From Cercophora sp. LCS_1 (Eukaryota; Ascomycota; Sordariomycetes; Sordariales; Lasiosphaeriaceae), in NCBI GenBank assembly GCA_036250225.1, contig JAPZLL010000092.1, forward strand, positions 1 through 24,537: a DNA stretch of 24,537 nt. Reading direction: 5' to 3'. Positions 9,906-18,891 of this stretch are shown piece by piece (within the stretch, counting starts at the first letter, position 1; the number at the start of each line of letters is the position of its first letter). The notes under the pieces were generated by a model. It made no database searches. It saw only the letters and a list, made by a program, of their open reading frames with translations, and had not been told where the DNA came from. The position numbers and the translations under genes are program-made.

Positions 9906-12190
9906 TAGTAATTAATATAAGCAATATAAATAATTTAATCAACCTCCATTTCATTAATAAATATAGACTCCCGTATGAGAAATTACTAAAACCTATTAAT
10001 ATTATTTTAGGAAAAAGAATACTATATTTCTACAATAATAGAAGGATTATATACTCTTTAACATTCCTAATTATAGTGGATGGAAATATATAAAAGATTA
10101 CCTTTAGAGTTATATTAATGGTTGGATACAATATAATCCTGGGAGAACTATAACTAAAGAAATATAACTTTTAGCTGGATTTTGAGGACGGCTACCTCTC
10201 AATTCGAAACTGTAATAATGAGGCCTCATTTCCATGCCTAGAATATACACTACGTACAACCAGGGAAGTGAGAACCGGCGTGGAGCTAAGGGCCTATGGG
10301 GTATCCCCTAAAGGAATTAAATCCTAAGAGCTAATAGTACTGTAGATTAGATTTATTATATATAATGAGGATTATAATTCTGGTTATAAATTAGGCAATG
10401 AACTAAAAATTAAAGGTTATATAGCCCCGAGTAATAATTTGGAGGAAGAACTAATAAGTTTGGAGAATATATTAAAAGAGTATTGGTATTTTAAATTGTT
10501 TAGAAGAAAAATTAAGGAATTGCCCGAGTATAGCCCATGGGACTATAAGATCAAACTAAAAAAGGGGGTACAGTTAAGATCCTTTAAAATTTACTACTTA
10601 AATCCTAAGTAGTTCGAGGCGCTAAAGGAATATATTAATAAGAATTTAAAGAGTGGGTTTATCGAATATTTATAATTGCCAATAGGATATCTAATCCTAT
10701 TTGTCCCCAAAAAGAATAGAAAACTCCGCCTAGTCATTAACTATTAAACACTTAATAAGGATATTATTAAGAACTCTTGAAATCAGGTCACAGAGCGAGG
10801 CATGGCAAGAACGAGTGTGAGAAGAAGGTTAAAAGGTTATGAATTTCCAACTATCTGGTGGAAGAAAGCTAGCTATATGTATCTGTGTGGGTTGGCCTGT
10901 GCTGCGGAGCAGCACTGGCCACCACGGCTGTCGCCGTGGCATGCGAGATTACAGGGCCCACACTGCTGACGCAGTGGCGGCTCTAGTGCGCTTGGCGCCC
11001 TCCAGGGGCTACAAGGCCCCCTGGAGATCCACACAGTTTCACACAGGGCCCAGGGGGCCCTGTGGGAGTTCCTCAACGTTGCTGAGCTGGGTAATATCCA
11101 ACAAGAACCAATACCCGCTACCCCTTATTTTTAAATTTAGGAAATAATTGGCCAAAAAAAATTGGTTCTCTGGCTTTAATTCCCCCATGGGATTCAACTA
11201 CCAGTGGATCAAAATAGGAAATAAATACAAAACAGTATTTAAATCACTAAAAAGATACTATTAATATTGGGTCATGCCCTTTGGGCTAACTAATGCCTCC
11301 ACATCGTTTTAAAATATAATTGACTATATCCTGAGACTATATATTAATAAATTTATATTCGCCTATATTAATAATATCCTCATTTATTCAAAAACACTTA
11401 AAGAGCACTACTAATATATCCAACAAATATTAATAGCCCTGGAAAAAGCCAAGATGATAGTAAACCTGGAAAAGAGCCAGTTTTATATCCAGGAACTCAA
11501 TTACCTAAAATTTAAAATTTCTCCTGAAAGGATTGAGATATAGCTAAACAAAGTTAAAATAGTCCAAGACTAGCCCATATTAAGGAATTAAATAGAGATA
11601 TAGTTATTCTTTGGATTAATTAACTTTTATTAATACTTTATTTAAGGATTTGTTAAAATTGCTAAACCTCTATATAAACTGTACAGTATAGGAATAATAT
11701 TCGAATAAACCCCCCAATAACAAAAGGCATTCAACGACCTTAAGTATACCTTTACAATAGTATTGGTATTAATACTTCTAGACTTTTTAAGGTTATTTAG
11801 GGTAGAAACCAATACCTCAGACTTTGCCCTAGGAGAAGTCCTTAGCCAGTACTAAAAAAAATAGAAAATATTATTTATATGCATTCCTATCCAAGGTAAT
11901 TAATGGGCCTGCATTACAGTACTCCATCCATAATAAAGAGTTAATGGCGATTATTTAATACTTTACCGAATGAGCACTTTACCTAATAGGAACGGAAGAA
12001 CCAGTTAAAGTCCTCTCGGATTATAATAACCTTAGGTATTTCCTTATCAAAAAACTTAGCCCAAAATAGGCAAAATAATTAGAATTTATAGCCCCATTCC
12101 ACTTTAAAATCTACTATATTAAGGGAAAGGACAATAGAAAAATTAATACCTTTAGTAAAAAAGTAAACTATTATTATACCCATAAATAAT
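9906..12190 (+). pseudogene. Protease, reverse transcriptase and RNase H of element Z
   Basis: Protease starts near 9890, and its Asp-Ser/Thr-Gly triad appears as Asn-Ile-Ser at 9914-9922. The RT N-terminal region with PWDYKIKL is at 10535-10558. The segment with NYxTLNKDIIKN ends at 10774, is broken by the insertion, and resumes with QYPLPLI at 11109. The YxDD box reads YINN at 11364-11375, so both metal-binding Asp are Asn. RNase H follows at about 11916-12120 with SIHNKEL and a SDYNNLRYF run in place of the usual TDHKNLxYF. All these changes fit RIP. Frame changes occur at the Gag-protease junction (shared with Y), at the insertion and between RT and integrase. Confidence 0.85.
10775..11102 (+). 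mobile_element. Hairpin-rich insertion in the Z reverse transcriptase
   Basis: 328 bp absent from the homologous RT of Y. AAGAAC occurs at both borders (10769-10774 and 11103-11108), consistent with a 6-bp target duplication. The first 115 bp are ordinary sequence. The rest holds at least five compact hairpins: GTGCTGC/GCAGCAC at 10899-10915, CCACGGC/GCCGTGG at 10922-10939, CACTGC/GCAGTG at 10961-10976, CCAGGGGC/GCCCCCTGG at 11002-11024 and ACAGGGCCC/GGGCCCTGT at 11043-11063. It is GC-rich and not decayed, so it arrived late or is too short or too rare to be mutated. It shifts RT by +1. No transposase and no clear tRNA-like A or B box is seen, so a non-autonomous element is inferred. The plus strand is arbitrary. 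Confidence 0.7.
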
Positions 12191-12429
12191 TAGAGTTTTT
12201 ACTAATCCTCTAGTAAATTATGGATAGTATGTTTAAACATACCCCACAAACCATAGAGGATTGGATACCTAAAGATACTGTCTACATTTAATAGACTATA
12301 TTCTAGGAATACCAGGTTAAATGGTAATAGGAAGATTTCCAAATATAAAGGAAAGAGCTCACTAGGGGACCCTGCCCCCGGGATGGGTAAAAAGGCCCCT
12401 ATAATAAGTATAGCTTCCACAGGTAATGT

Positions 12430-13974
12430 TAAGATTGTATTCGAGGAAACTACAGCTACTGCACATATTACTACAATATTTGGATTATTAATAATAAGGT
12501 TATTGGGAGATATAATATAAATAATAGACTATAATATAATAATAAACCTTATATCTACAACCCCAATACCCAGCGAAAATATGTCTAATAAATTTATAAG
12601 GTATAAGTCGGCAAATATATGGGAAGAGCAAAAACGCTCATATAAACTAAGTAAGGCTATATCTTTCCAGGAATGAAGAAACTAGTGGAAGAGATTATTA
12701 ATAATTGCAATATCTGTAATAAAACTAAGACTAAGCAATATAAACCCTATAGTCTTTTCGAACCTCTTCCAGCCCCAGAAACACTATGGAATTCAATTTC
12801 GATAGACTTTATTATAGGGATCCCGGACTTAAAAGACCCCGCTACAGGCGTTAGTTATAATTCCATTTGAGTAATTATTAATAGACTAATAAAATAGGCA
12901 TATTTTTTACCTTATAAAAAGAGTACAAGTATAGAACAACTTGCCTATATATTCGAAAGGGATATTATTTTAATCCACCTTTGGCTAAATAATATTATTT
13001 CCAACCGAAACAAACTCTTTATTTTAAGGTTCTAATAAGGATTAATAAAATAAATGGGTATTAATAATAAACTCTCAATAATATATTACCCTTCGACGGA
13101 TAATTAGATTAAACAGTTCAATTAAATATTTGAAATCTACCTTAGGGCCTATATTAATTTTGAATAAAACAATTGGCTTGAACTGTTACCAATAGTACAA
13201 ATAGCCTATAATATTATAGTTGTAGAATTAACAAATGTATTACCATTCTTTATACTCTTCGACAAGGAACTGGAACTCTAGTGAGAGCTGCCCACGGATA
13301 TACTATAGGCTGCTATATATACCAATTGCCTCTATAAGCTATATAACTACCTAAGGGCCAAAATCGAATTTACGTATAATTGGATAAAACACTTCTATAA
13401 CTATAAGAGATCTAAGGGACTAGATCTATAGGAGGGGGAATATATCTACCTTTTTGTGCAAAACCTATATTTAACCCAACCCAGCCAAAAGTTCAACTTC
13501 AAAAAATTTGGCCCGTTTAGGATTGTAAGGAAAATTGCTACCTCCAATTACGAGCTTAACTTACTTACCTCAATAAAGGTATGGACTAAGGTCTTCCATA
13601 TATTGCTCCTTAAACCAGCGCCCAAGAAAACTCCACTAGAAGAGACAATCAAGGCCAAAACTAATAAAAAAGAATTTAATATTGACAAAATCCTAGATTT
13701 ATAAATCCGCAATAGTAAACTTCACTATTTAATTAAATGGCTCGATTACAGACCAAAATCAGACTTGTGGGAACCCATCAGCTACCTTAACTGCCCAGAA
13801 AAGATCGAAAAATTTCACTGTAGGAATCCAGACCAACCAACAGCCCAGGGTGCAACGACTGAGAGCCTTACCGATCAGCCCCTCACCTCTAATCCTGCTC
13901 GACCCTTGACAACCCCACAACCGGCCCCTGTACCGGCTAGCCAGGAAGTAATAGGTCAAGCGTTGACCAATTGA
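12430..13974 (+). pseudogene. Integrase and chromodomain of element Z
   Basis: The zinc-binding end appears as CNICNKTK after the Met at 12673. The catalytic core has the first Asp at 12805-12807 (SISIDFIIG). The second Asp is Asn at 13003-13005, and the Glu is Lys at 13111-13113, so the DDE triad is dead. The C-terminal GPF..V domain is near 13508. A chromodomain follows at about 13672-13840: FNIDKILDL, one TAA where CAA is expected, then LIKWLDY, LWEPISYLNCPEKIEKFH. Chromodomains of this class usually direct integration to heterochromatin. A Pro-rich tail ends at TGA 13972-13974. Confidence 0.88.
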
Positions 13975-13979
13975 AGTCG

Positions 13980-14479
13980 GTAATGGCCTGCTGCATTAAA
14001 AGGTTGCCCCTTGGGGGTACGTTAGAGCCCCCGGAGTAGGACAATAGATTGGACTCTACAATTAGGCTTTCCTGCTTAAACAGCTCGTCCGCTCACTACT
14101 TTAGAGTTGCCTTTTTCTATATGATAGAAAGAAGCTTTTGCTGGAGCTCGTCCTCCTCCCTGGACAGCTCCCACAGGCCTTCGAGACTCTTTATCACTAA
14201 GAAAGGGTCAGAATAATAACGGTAAGGAGGAGCGAATAAATACCTATAAGTAGGCGCAAAATTGGTACCATTACAAGCGGCCTTACGGGTAATATACTTA
14301 CTACAGCGGGAAGAACCTTCGGTAAGAACATACTTGCGTTTGGCGCGAAAACAATTCAAACAAGGCATCTCAGACGGGCTACCGTATAGGGAGAGATAAA
14401 TACCCAGGGCGGATTTAGCCAACACCTTTTGTTGGGTACAATTAGGACAATTTTTCGTTTTTTGGACTCTGCTAGACAT
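13980..14479 (-). pseudogene. Antisense ORF with a Zn2Cys6-like cluster between integrase and 3' LTR
   Basis: A minus-strand open frame of 120 codons runs from ATG at 14479 to a TAG just below 14117. The same frame continues to about 13980 with only a few RIP-type stops, so the original protein was probably longer. Near the start is a CPNC pair. Further on comes CLNC, six residues, Tyr, eight residues, Cys, two residues, Tyr, six residues, Cys. With the two Tyr read as RIP-mutated Cys (TGY to TAY), this is exactly the spacing of the fungal binuclear zinc cluster C-x2-C-x6-C-x8-C-x2-C-x6-C. A charged Glu-rich segment (SREEDELQQK) near the end suggests a coiled coil. Similar Cys-rich proteins with coiled-coil tails are common in fungal genomes, often near transposons; that is recollection, not a search. 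Function unknown; DNA binding is inferred. Confidence 0.65.
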
Positions 14480-14581
14480 TATATTAATAGAAAGGATATA
14501 GGAGGAGAAATTAGGGAATGTATGGAAATGCGGATTACACCCTTTTTGGCTTAAGGAGAATAGCCTTTGGGTTGTAGGCCT

Positions 14582-14595
14582 TGGAAGGAGGGAAT
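14582..14595 (+). other. Polypurine tract of element Z
   Basis: A purine run, TGGAAGGAGGGAAT, sits two bases before the 3' LTR start (TGTCACAACC at 14598), where plus-strand DNA synthesis is primed in LTR elements. Confidence 0.75.
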
Positions 14596-14597
14596 TG

Positions 14598-15178
14598 TGT
14601 CACAACCCTGGTTATAACCTCAGGGAGGGAGCACGGGCTAACTGTAGAACATCAATCACTGGGCCCGGGGTGTAATAACCCACAAGCCCCGGCGGACTAA
14701 TTAGAGTGAACCTAGCAATTTTTGGACCCAGCCCCGGGTCCATAATGCCCCGGGTCCAGGAGCACCAGTAAGGTTGGACCCAGCCCTCTATAGACCTGGC
14801 CCCGGGTCCAGGAAAGCCTGGGTCTTGAAGTACCAGTAAGGTTAGACCCAGCCCTCAATAGACCCAGCCCCGGGTCCAGAAAGGCCTGGGTCCTCGGAAA
14901 TAGCGCAGTATATAGATACAATGGTTGTGCCCACAACTGTGTGAGGACTTTTGGATCCTTACGCTAGCAATACATTATTTTTGAGCATTGCTCAGTGAGA
15001 CCCATTGTCCGGGACCTTGGAGTCTACAATCTATTTAATAGTATATTACCCCTTGATAGTTGTCCTAGCCTTCACTCAGTCACCTTGCACCCCCTTACCT
15101 AGAGCATTGGACCTTGTCTGCTCTTACGATCTGTTTTTGCCAAGTCCTCCCCTGGAGTACTTGGAGCAGGCCGTAACA
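14598..15178 (+). repeat. 3' LTR of element Z (type A U3)
   Basis: 581 bp, TGTCACAACC to CCGTAACA. Compared with the 5' LTR it holds one extra copy of a roughly 50-bp U3 block (CCAGTAAGGTT.GACCCAGCCCT.. between about 14760 and 14880). A TATA-like TATAGATA is at 14911-14918, with a GTTGTG/CACAAC hairpin at 14924-14937. It may also have driven the antisense ORF ending at 14479; that is inference. Confidence 0.9.
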
Positions 15179-15382
15179 TTAACCTTATTTCTAATATTTT
15201 CCTATTCCAGTTTTAAGGCCTGGAGCATCCTGGCGAGTTCCTTAACAGAGGAGGGGGTAGAGGAGGTATTAAACATTTCCTTACCCTTGGCGCCTCTAAT
15301 GGTAGATCTAATGGCCAATATTTTAGAGGTTTGGTTTAAAAGTTCAATAAATAGCAACCTTGCGAAAAAAACGCTAGTAATA
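15179..15382 (-). pseudogene. Leader and gag N-terminus of element Y
   Basis: This is the 5' piece of Y cut off from the rest by Z. It starts with TTAAC at 15179-15183, the right-hand copy of the Z target duplication. It aligns with W at 1774-1930 and Z at 7212-7400. The sequence next to the LTR (15371-15382) reads TATTACTAGCGT on the minus strand, a RIP-altered form of the priming site at 7212. A plus-strand ORF that spans 15005-15400 crosses the Z/Y junction and is not a gene. Confidence 0.8.
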
Positions 15383-15904
15383 TATTATAACCTATTTTAA
15401 ATATTCCAGGGGAGGGTTTGGCAAAGATAGATTGTAAGAGCGGACAAAGTCTAATATTCTAGATAGGGGATATAAAATAACTAAGTGAAAGTTAAAACAA
15501 CTCTCGAAGGGTAATATACTATCAAGTAGATTGTAGACTTTAAAGTCCCAGACAATGGGTCTTATTGAGCAATGCTTAAGAATAATGTATTGCTAGTGTG
15601 AGGAACCAGGGGTCCCTCACTCCATTGTGGGCACAATAATGGTTTCTATACTACTGGTAACAACAGGTATCTCTATACCTCGCTCACTGTAATTACTGTG
15701 TTTTCTGAGGATCACAGTGATCAGGGTGAGCCTCTTTCCTGGCTGTTCATTGCGCTCACTCCTGGACGCGGTGAGCATGGTGATTAGTCCGTGCTGACCA
15801 CCGTGCTCGCACTGTCGTCCACACTGTGCCGATCGCGGGGGCAAGTCGGCCCGCGCTGGCCATTGGGGCGGAGGCGCCCACTGGGCGGCCTGCAGGTCGT
15901 CACA
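15383..15904 (-). repeat. 5' LTR of element Y (type B U3)
   Basis: A 522-bp LTR in minus orientation; on that strand it begins TGTGACGACC at 15904. R/U5 (about 15383-15610) is homologous to the type A LTRs and U3 (about 15620-15904) is not. The U3 part contains an imperfect inverted repeat around 15683-15730 (CTCACTGT.. and ..ACAGTGATCAGGGTGAG). It is GC-rich and hardly decayed, unlike the R/U5 half, so RIP-type mutation fades towards APN2. Flank GGATG at 15905 is the presumed target site; its partner is outside the window. Confidence 0.87.
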
Positions 15905-15905
15905 G

Positions 15906-16384
15906 GATGATGTAATCAGCCGGTGTCGTCAGGTGATTTTTCGGCTGTTCCTCGGGTGCGAGGGGATGATGTAATCAGCCGGTCAGGTGACCCCATTTTT
16001 CGGCGTTCCTCGGGTGCAAGGGGATGATGTAATCAGCCGTGTGGTCAGGTGACCCGGTGTGGTCAGGTGACCCCATTTTTCGGCGTTCCTCGGGTGCGAG
16101 GGGATGATGTAATCAGCCGTGTGGTCAGGTGACCTCGTGACATGGGGACGCAGCGACCGGTCGCACCTGCGGTTTGAGGGGCAACGCGCTGGATTTGAGG
16201 GGCAGCCGGTGGTCAGGTGACCCCATTTTTCGGCGTTCCTCGGGTGCGAGGGATGATGTAATCAGCCGGTGGTCAGGTGACCTCGTGACATGGGGAACAG
16301 CGACCCGGTCGCACCTGCGGTTTGAGGACCTGCGGTTTGAGGGCAACGCGCCTGCAGTTTGAGGGGCAACGCGCTGGATTTGGG
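15906..16384. repeat. Compound minisatellite upstream of APN2
   Basis: Five irregular copies of a unit of about 58-150 bp built from blocks GATGATGTAATCAGCC, GTGGTCAGGTGACC, CATTTTTCGGCGTTCC and TCGGGTGCGAGG. Later copies add CTCGTGACATGGGGA, CGGTCGCACCTGCGG and TTTGAGGGGCAACGCGCTGG. The units are GC-rich and not RIP-decayed, probably because they are below the length RIP recognises. This fills most of the 640 bp between the Y LTR and the APN2 start, so it likely covers the APN2 promoter; repeated CAGGTG boxes and TGATGTAAT motifs could bind regulators, which is speculation. Confidence 0.85.
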
Positions 16385-16545
16385 TTTCTGGTGAGAAATG
16401 AGATTGAACCTGGAAAAAACCTGGCCGTCAACCCCTCTGTCATGTTTCAGGAGCCTGCTGAAGCCGTCGCTTGGTGGATCGCGGGATCACGTTCTCTCAC
16501 CAACGCCAACGCAACTGCGCCGCTCAGGCTGATTGACGCTCGAAG

Positions 16546-18609
16546 ATGGGGTTCCGAATTACGACCTGGAACGGTGAGTCTCCAACCGCGCTTTCCTCGT
16601 TCGTCTTTCCTCGTTCGTTCTGACGTCTCCAGTCAACGGCATCAAGTTTGTCCCCCAGCCCAGAGCGGAGGCAAGTCTCACGCTCGCAGGAACCCGTTCT
16701 CGTATCAGCCGTGGCGCGAGAACCGCACGTTTCAGGTTGGTGGTCCCCGACCAATCCCGTGGAGCTGCTGACTTTGCAGGCCATGTTTGACACGCTTGAG
16801 GCCGACATTGTCGTCATGCAAGAGGCCAAGATCCAGCGAAAGGATCTCACCGACGACATGGTTCTCGTCCCGGGCTGGGACGTGTACTTTAGCCTGCCGA
16901 AGCACAAGAAGGGTGCGTTGCCAATTCCGTGTCGTGTTCCGTGGATTCGTGTGTGGTCTGACAAGTTAGGATACTCGGGCGTGGCCGTCTACGCTCGCTC
17001 CTCGACGTGCTCTCCGATCCGAGCCGAGGAAGGCATCACCGGTATCCTCGCGCCCCCAAACTCTTCGACCCGATATCGAGATCTCCCGGAAGACCAGCAG
17101 ATTGGCGGGTACCCCAAGCCCGGCCAGCTTTTAGGGGTAGTAGACGAGGCTACGCTGGACTCCGAGGGGCGATGCGTCATCCTCGAGTTCCCGGCGTTTG
17201 TTCTCATCGGTGTGTACGCCCCCGCCACCCGAGATGAGACGCGGACAGAGTTCCGCGAGGGCTTTATCGACGCCCTCGACATCCGAGTGCGCAATCTTGT
17301 CGCCATGGGCAAGCAAGTCTTTGTCGGAGGCGATCTCAACATTGTCCGATCGGAACTCGACACCGCTGGGCTGCAAGATCGACTGCAGAAAGAGAAGATG
17401 ACAATGGACGACTTCTTCTCGAGTCCCCCGCGTCGCTTCCTCAACCAGATCGTCTTTGGCGGCCATGTCCTTGGCGAGAGAGACCAAGGGCGAGAAGAGC
17501 CCGTCCTGTGGGATCTCTGCAGAGAGTTCCATCCCGCTCGCCAGGGCATGTACACCTGCTGGGACACCAGGAAGAACGCGAGACCCGGCAACTTTGGGAG
17601 TCGGATAGACTATGTTCTCTGCAGCCAAGGGATCAAGGACTGGTTCGTCGACTCCAACATCCAGGAAGGTCTTTTCGGGTCTGATCATTGTCCTGTGTAC
17701 GCAACGCTTTCGGACACGGTCAGTCGGGATGGCGCCCAAGTTTACCTTGTTGATGTCATGAACCCCAAGGGCATGTTCAAAGACGGCAAACGGTTACGCG
17801 AGTGGACTCACAAGGACCTTCTTCCCACGTCGGCGAAGCTCATTCCCGAGTTCAACAACCGGCGGAGCATTCGCGACATGTTTGCCAGGAAGGCAGCCCC
17901 GATTCTGTCGGCGGAGCTTGCGGATGCTGCCACGGAGAGCCCAATGTCGCAAGAGCCGTCAAGCCAGGCGACGTCGAGCACGGCATCACCGCAGTCTCTG
18001 CAAAAACGTGCAGCAGAGCCGCCCGCTGCCAATCGCCCCCAGAAGAAAAACAAGGCGACCTTGAGGAGGGAGAAATCTGGGCCGGGCCCTGGACAAAGCA
18101 GCCTCAAGGGCTTCTTCAAGCTCAAAAACGATCCCAGCGGAGACAAGGAGACAGACAAGGAGACAGACAAGGAGACAAACAACGGCCATGACACGCCCCC
18201 CACAAACCCCGCGGCGGATGCCCCACAGGAAAAGAAAGAAGCAGGAGCGGGTAGCACCCCCGAGGCCAGCCCGAAACCTGCACGGGCGGCTGACAAGGTC
18301 TACGACCCGATCGAGTCCAAAGAGTCTTGGTCCAAGCTGCTGAAGCGAGTCGTGCCCAAGTGCGAGCACGGCGAGGATTGCCAGATGTTGACCACGAAGA
18401 AGGCCGGTGTCAATTGTGGTGAGTTTGCTGTTTCGTCGCTCAGTTGCACCTTTGTCAACTTGATCACGACGTCGCTAACCATGTGTGCAGGCAGGGCTTT
18501 CTTCGTGTGTGCCCGTCCGTTGGGGCCCTCGGGTGACAAAGAAACAGGCACCGAGTTTCGTTGTTCCACCTTTATATGGAAAAGCGACTGGAACGGCCGG
18601 CCGCAGTGA
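16546..18609 (+). CDS. APN2: DNA-(apurinic/apyrimidinic site) lyase/endonuclease 2
   Basis: Class II AP endonuclease and 3'-phosphodiesterase of base excision repair (ExoIII/APE2 family), nuclear. Exons: 16546-16573, 16633-16645, 16690-16735, 16780-16912, 16970-18418, 18491-18609; total 1788 nt, 595 aa. All introns are GT-AG and 44-72 bp, most with CTGAC or CTAAC branch points. The start is supported by MGFRITTWN followed, across two introns, by VNGIKNPFSYQPW, by an in-frame TGA 12 nt upstream and by A at -3. Motifs: TWNVNGI 7-13, catalytic E44 in QEAK, Y156, GDLN with D195 and N197, SRIDYV with D287, SDH 311-313. A low-complexity linker (about 385-535) carries the PCNA-binding box QSSLKGFF at 449-456 and a small TDKE repeat. 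The C-terminal GRF zinc finger has C538, H540, C563, C581. It appears intact, GC-rich and unmutated. APN2 often flanks MAT1 in Pezizomycotina. Confidence 0.95.
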
Positions 18610-18891
18610 GTTGCAAGGAACATCAGGCGCAACGGACACAGGACAACAGGAGGCGTCAGGCGCAAGGATTGCGGGCAGGCGTTGTAGCTAGCCTCGCTCA
18701 ATTTTGATACCGAGGGCGACTCGTCCGTCAAGACTAGCTGCGATAATGACGACTAATAAACTCTTGAACCCATGCATACGATCTGCACCAGTGACCGTCG
18801 CCCCTGCCCAGTGCTAGACCCCCGCCAGGCCGTGATCCGAGAGCTAGACGGTAGCCCCTTCCTGGGCTATCTGCGTGTGACCTTCCCGTGC
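18610..18891 (+). other. APN2 3' flank, no gene seen
   Basis: GC-rich unique sequence between the APN2 stop and the satellite array. It holds short direct repeats of CAGGCGCAA (about 18627 and 18657). A 69-codon ORF starting at 18772 runs into the array and lacks any recognisable motif. No RNA gene is seen. Confidence 0.6.
18755..18760 (+). terminator. Putative APN2 polyadenylation signal
   Basis: AATAAA 146 nt after the APN2 stop codon, in otherwise GC-rich sequence. The position fits a fungal 3' UTR; the cleavage site is not determined. Confidence 0.45.

Larger units (their letters stand above)
6683..15178 (+). mobile_element. Element Z, full-length chromovirus (Ty3/gypsy) nested in Y
   Basis: An 8.5-kb plus-strand element with 5' LTR 6683-7211, priming site 7212-7223, Gag and extension about 7260-9905, PR-RT-RNase H about 9906-12190, integrase and chromodomain about 12430-13974, an antisense ORF 14117-14479, a polypurine tract near 14582-14595 and 3' LTR 14598-15178. 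It is flanked by TTAAC duplications. The order PR-RT-RH-IN and the C-terminal chromodomain place it among chromoviruses. It is dead: RIP-type stops occur throughout, the active sites of protease, RT and integrase are mutated, and an insertion at 10775-11102 breaks RT. The two LTRs differ by an extra U3 minisatellite copy of about 50 bp and by point changes. Confidence 0.92.
2452..15904 (-). mobile_element. Element Y, outer Ty3/gypsy retrotransposon, split by Z
   Basis: Minus-strand order is 5' LTR (15904 to 15383), leader and gag start (15382 to 15179), then the Z insertion (6683-15178), then gag and pol (6682 to 2452). Pol is broken inside RNase H by element W; integrase and 3' LTR should lie left of the window beyond W. 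The junction with Z is supported by TTAAC duplications at 6678-6682 and 15179-15183. Y carries more stops and substitutions than Z, which fits its being the older host of the two insertions. Confidence 0.85.

Noticed and set aside
10839..11147. A 102-codon ORF as a gene
   Set aside because: It is a chimera of the hairpin insertion and the resumed RT frame (NQYPLPLI).
15005..15400. A 131-codon plus-strand ORF
   Set aside because: It crosses the Z LTR end, the target duplication and antisense Y gag leader, so it is an accident of the junction.
16648..18609. A single 653-codon open frame as the APN2 protein
   Set aside because: It starts inside intron 2 and reads through introns 3, 4 and 5, whose translations break conserved motifs. 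The spliced model restores TWNVNGI at the N-terminus and VNCGRAFF in the zinc finger.
16989..18731. Long minus-strand ORFs over APN2
   Set aside because: They are antisense to a well supported gene in GC-rich DNA, where stop codons are rare, and contain no recognisable domain.
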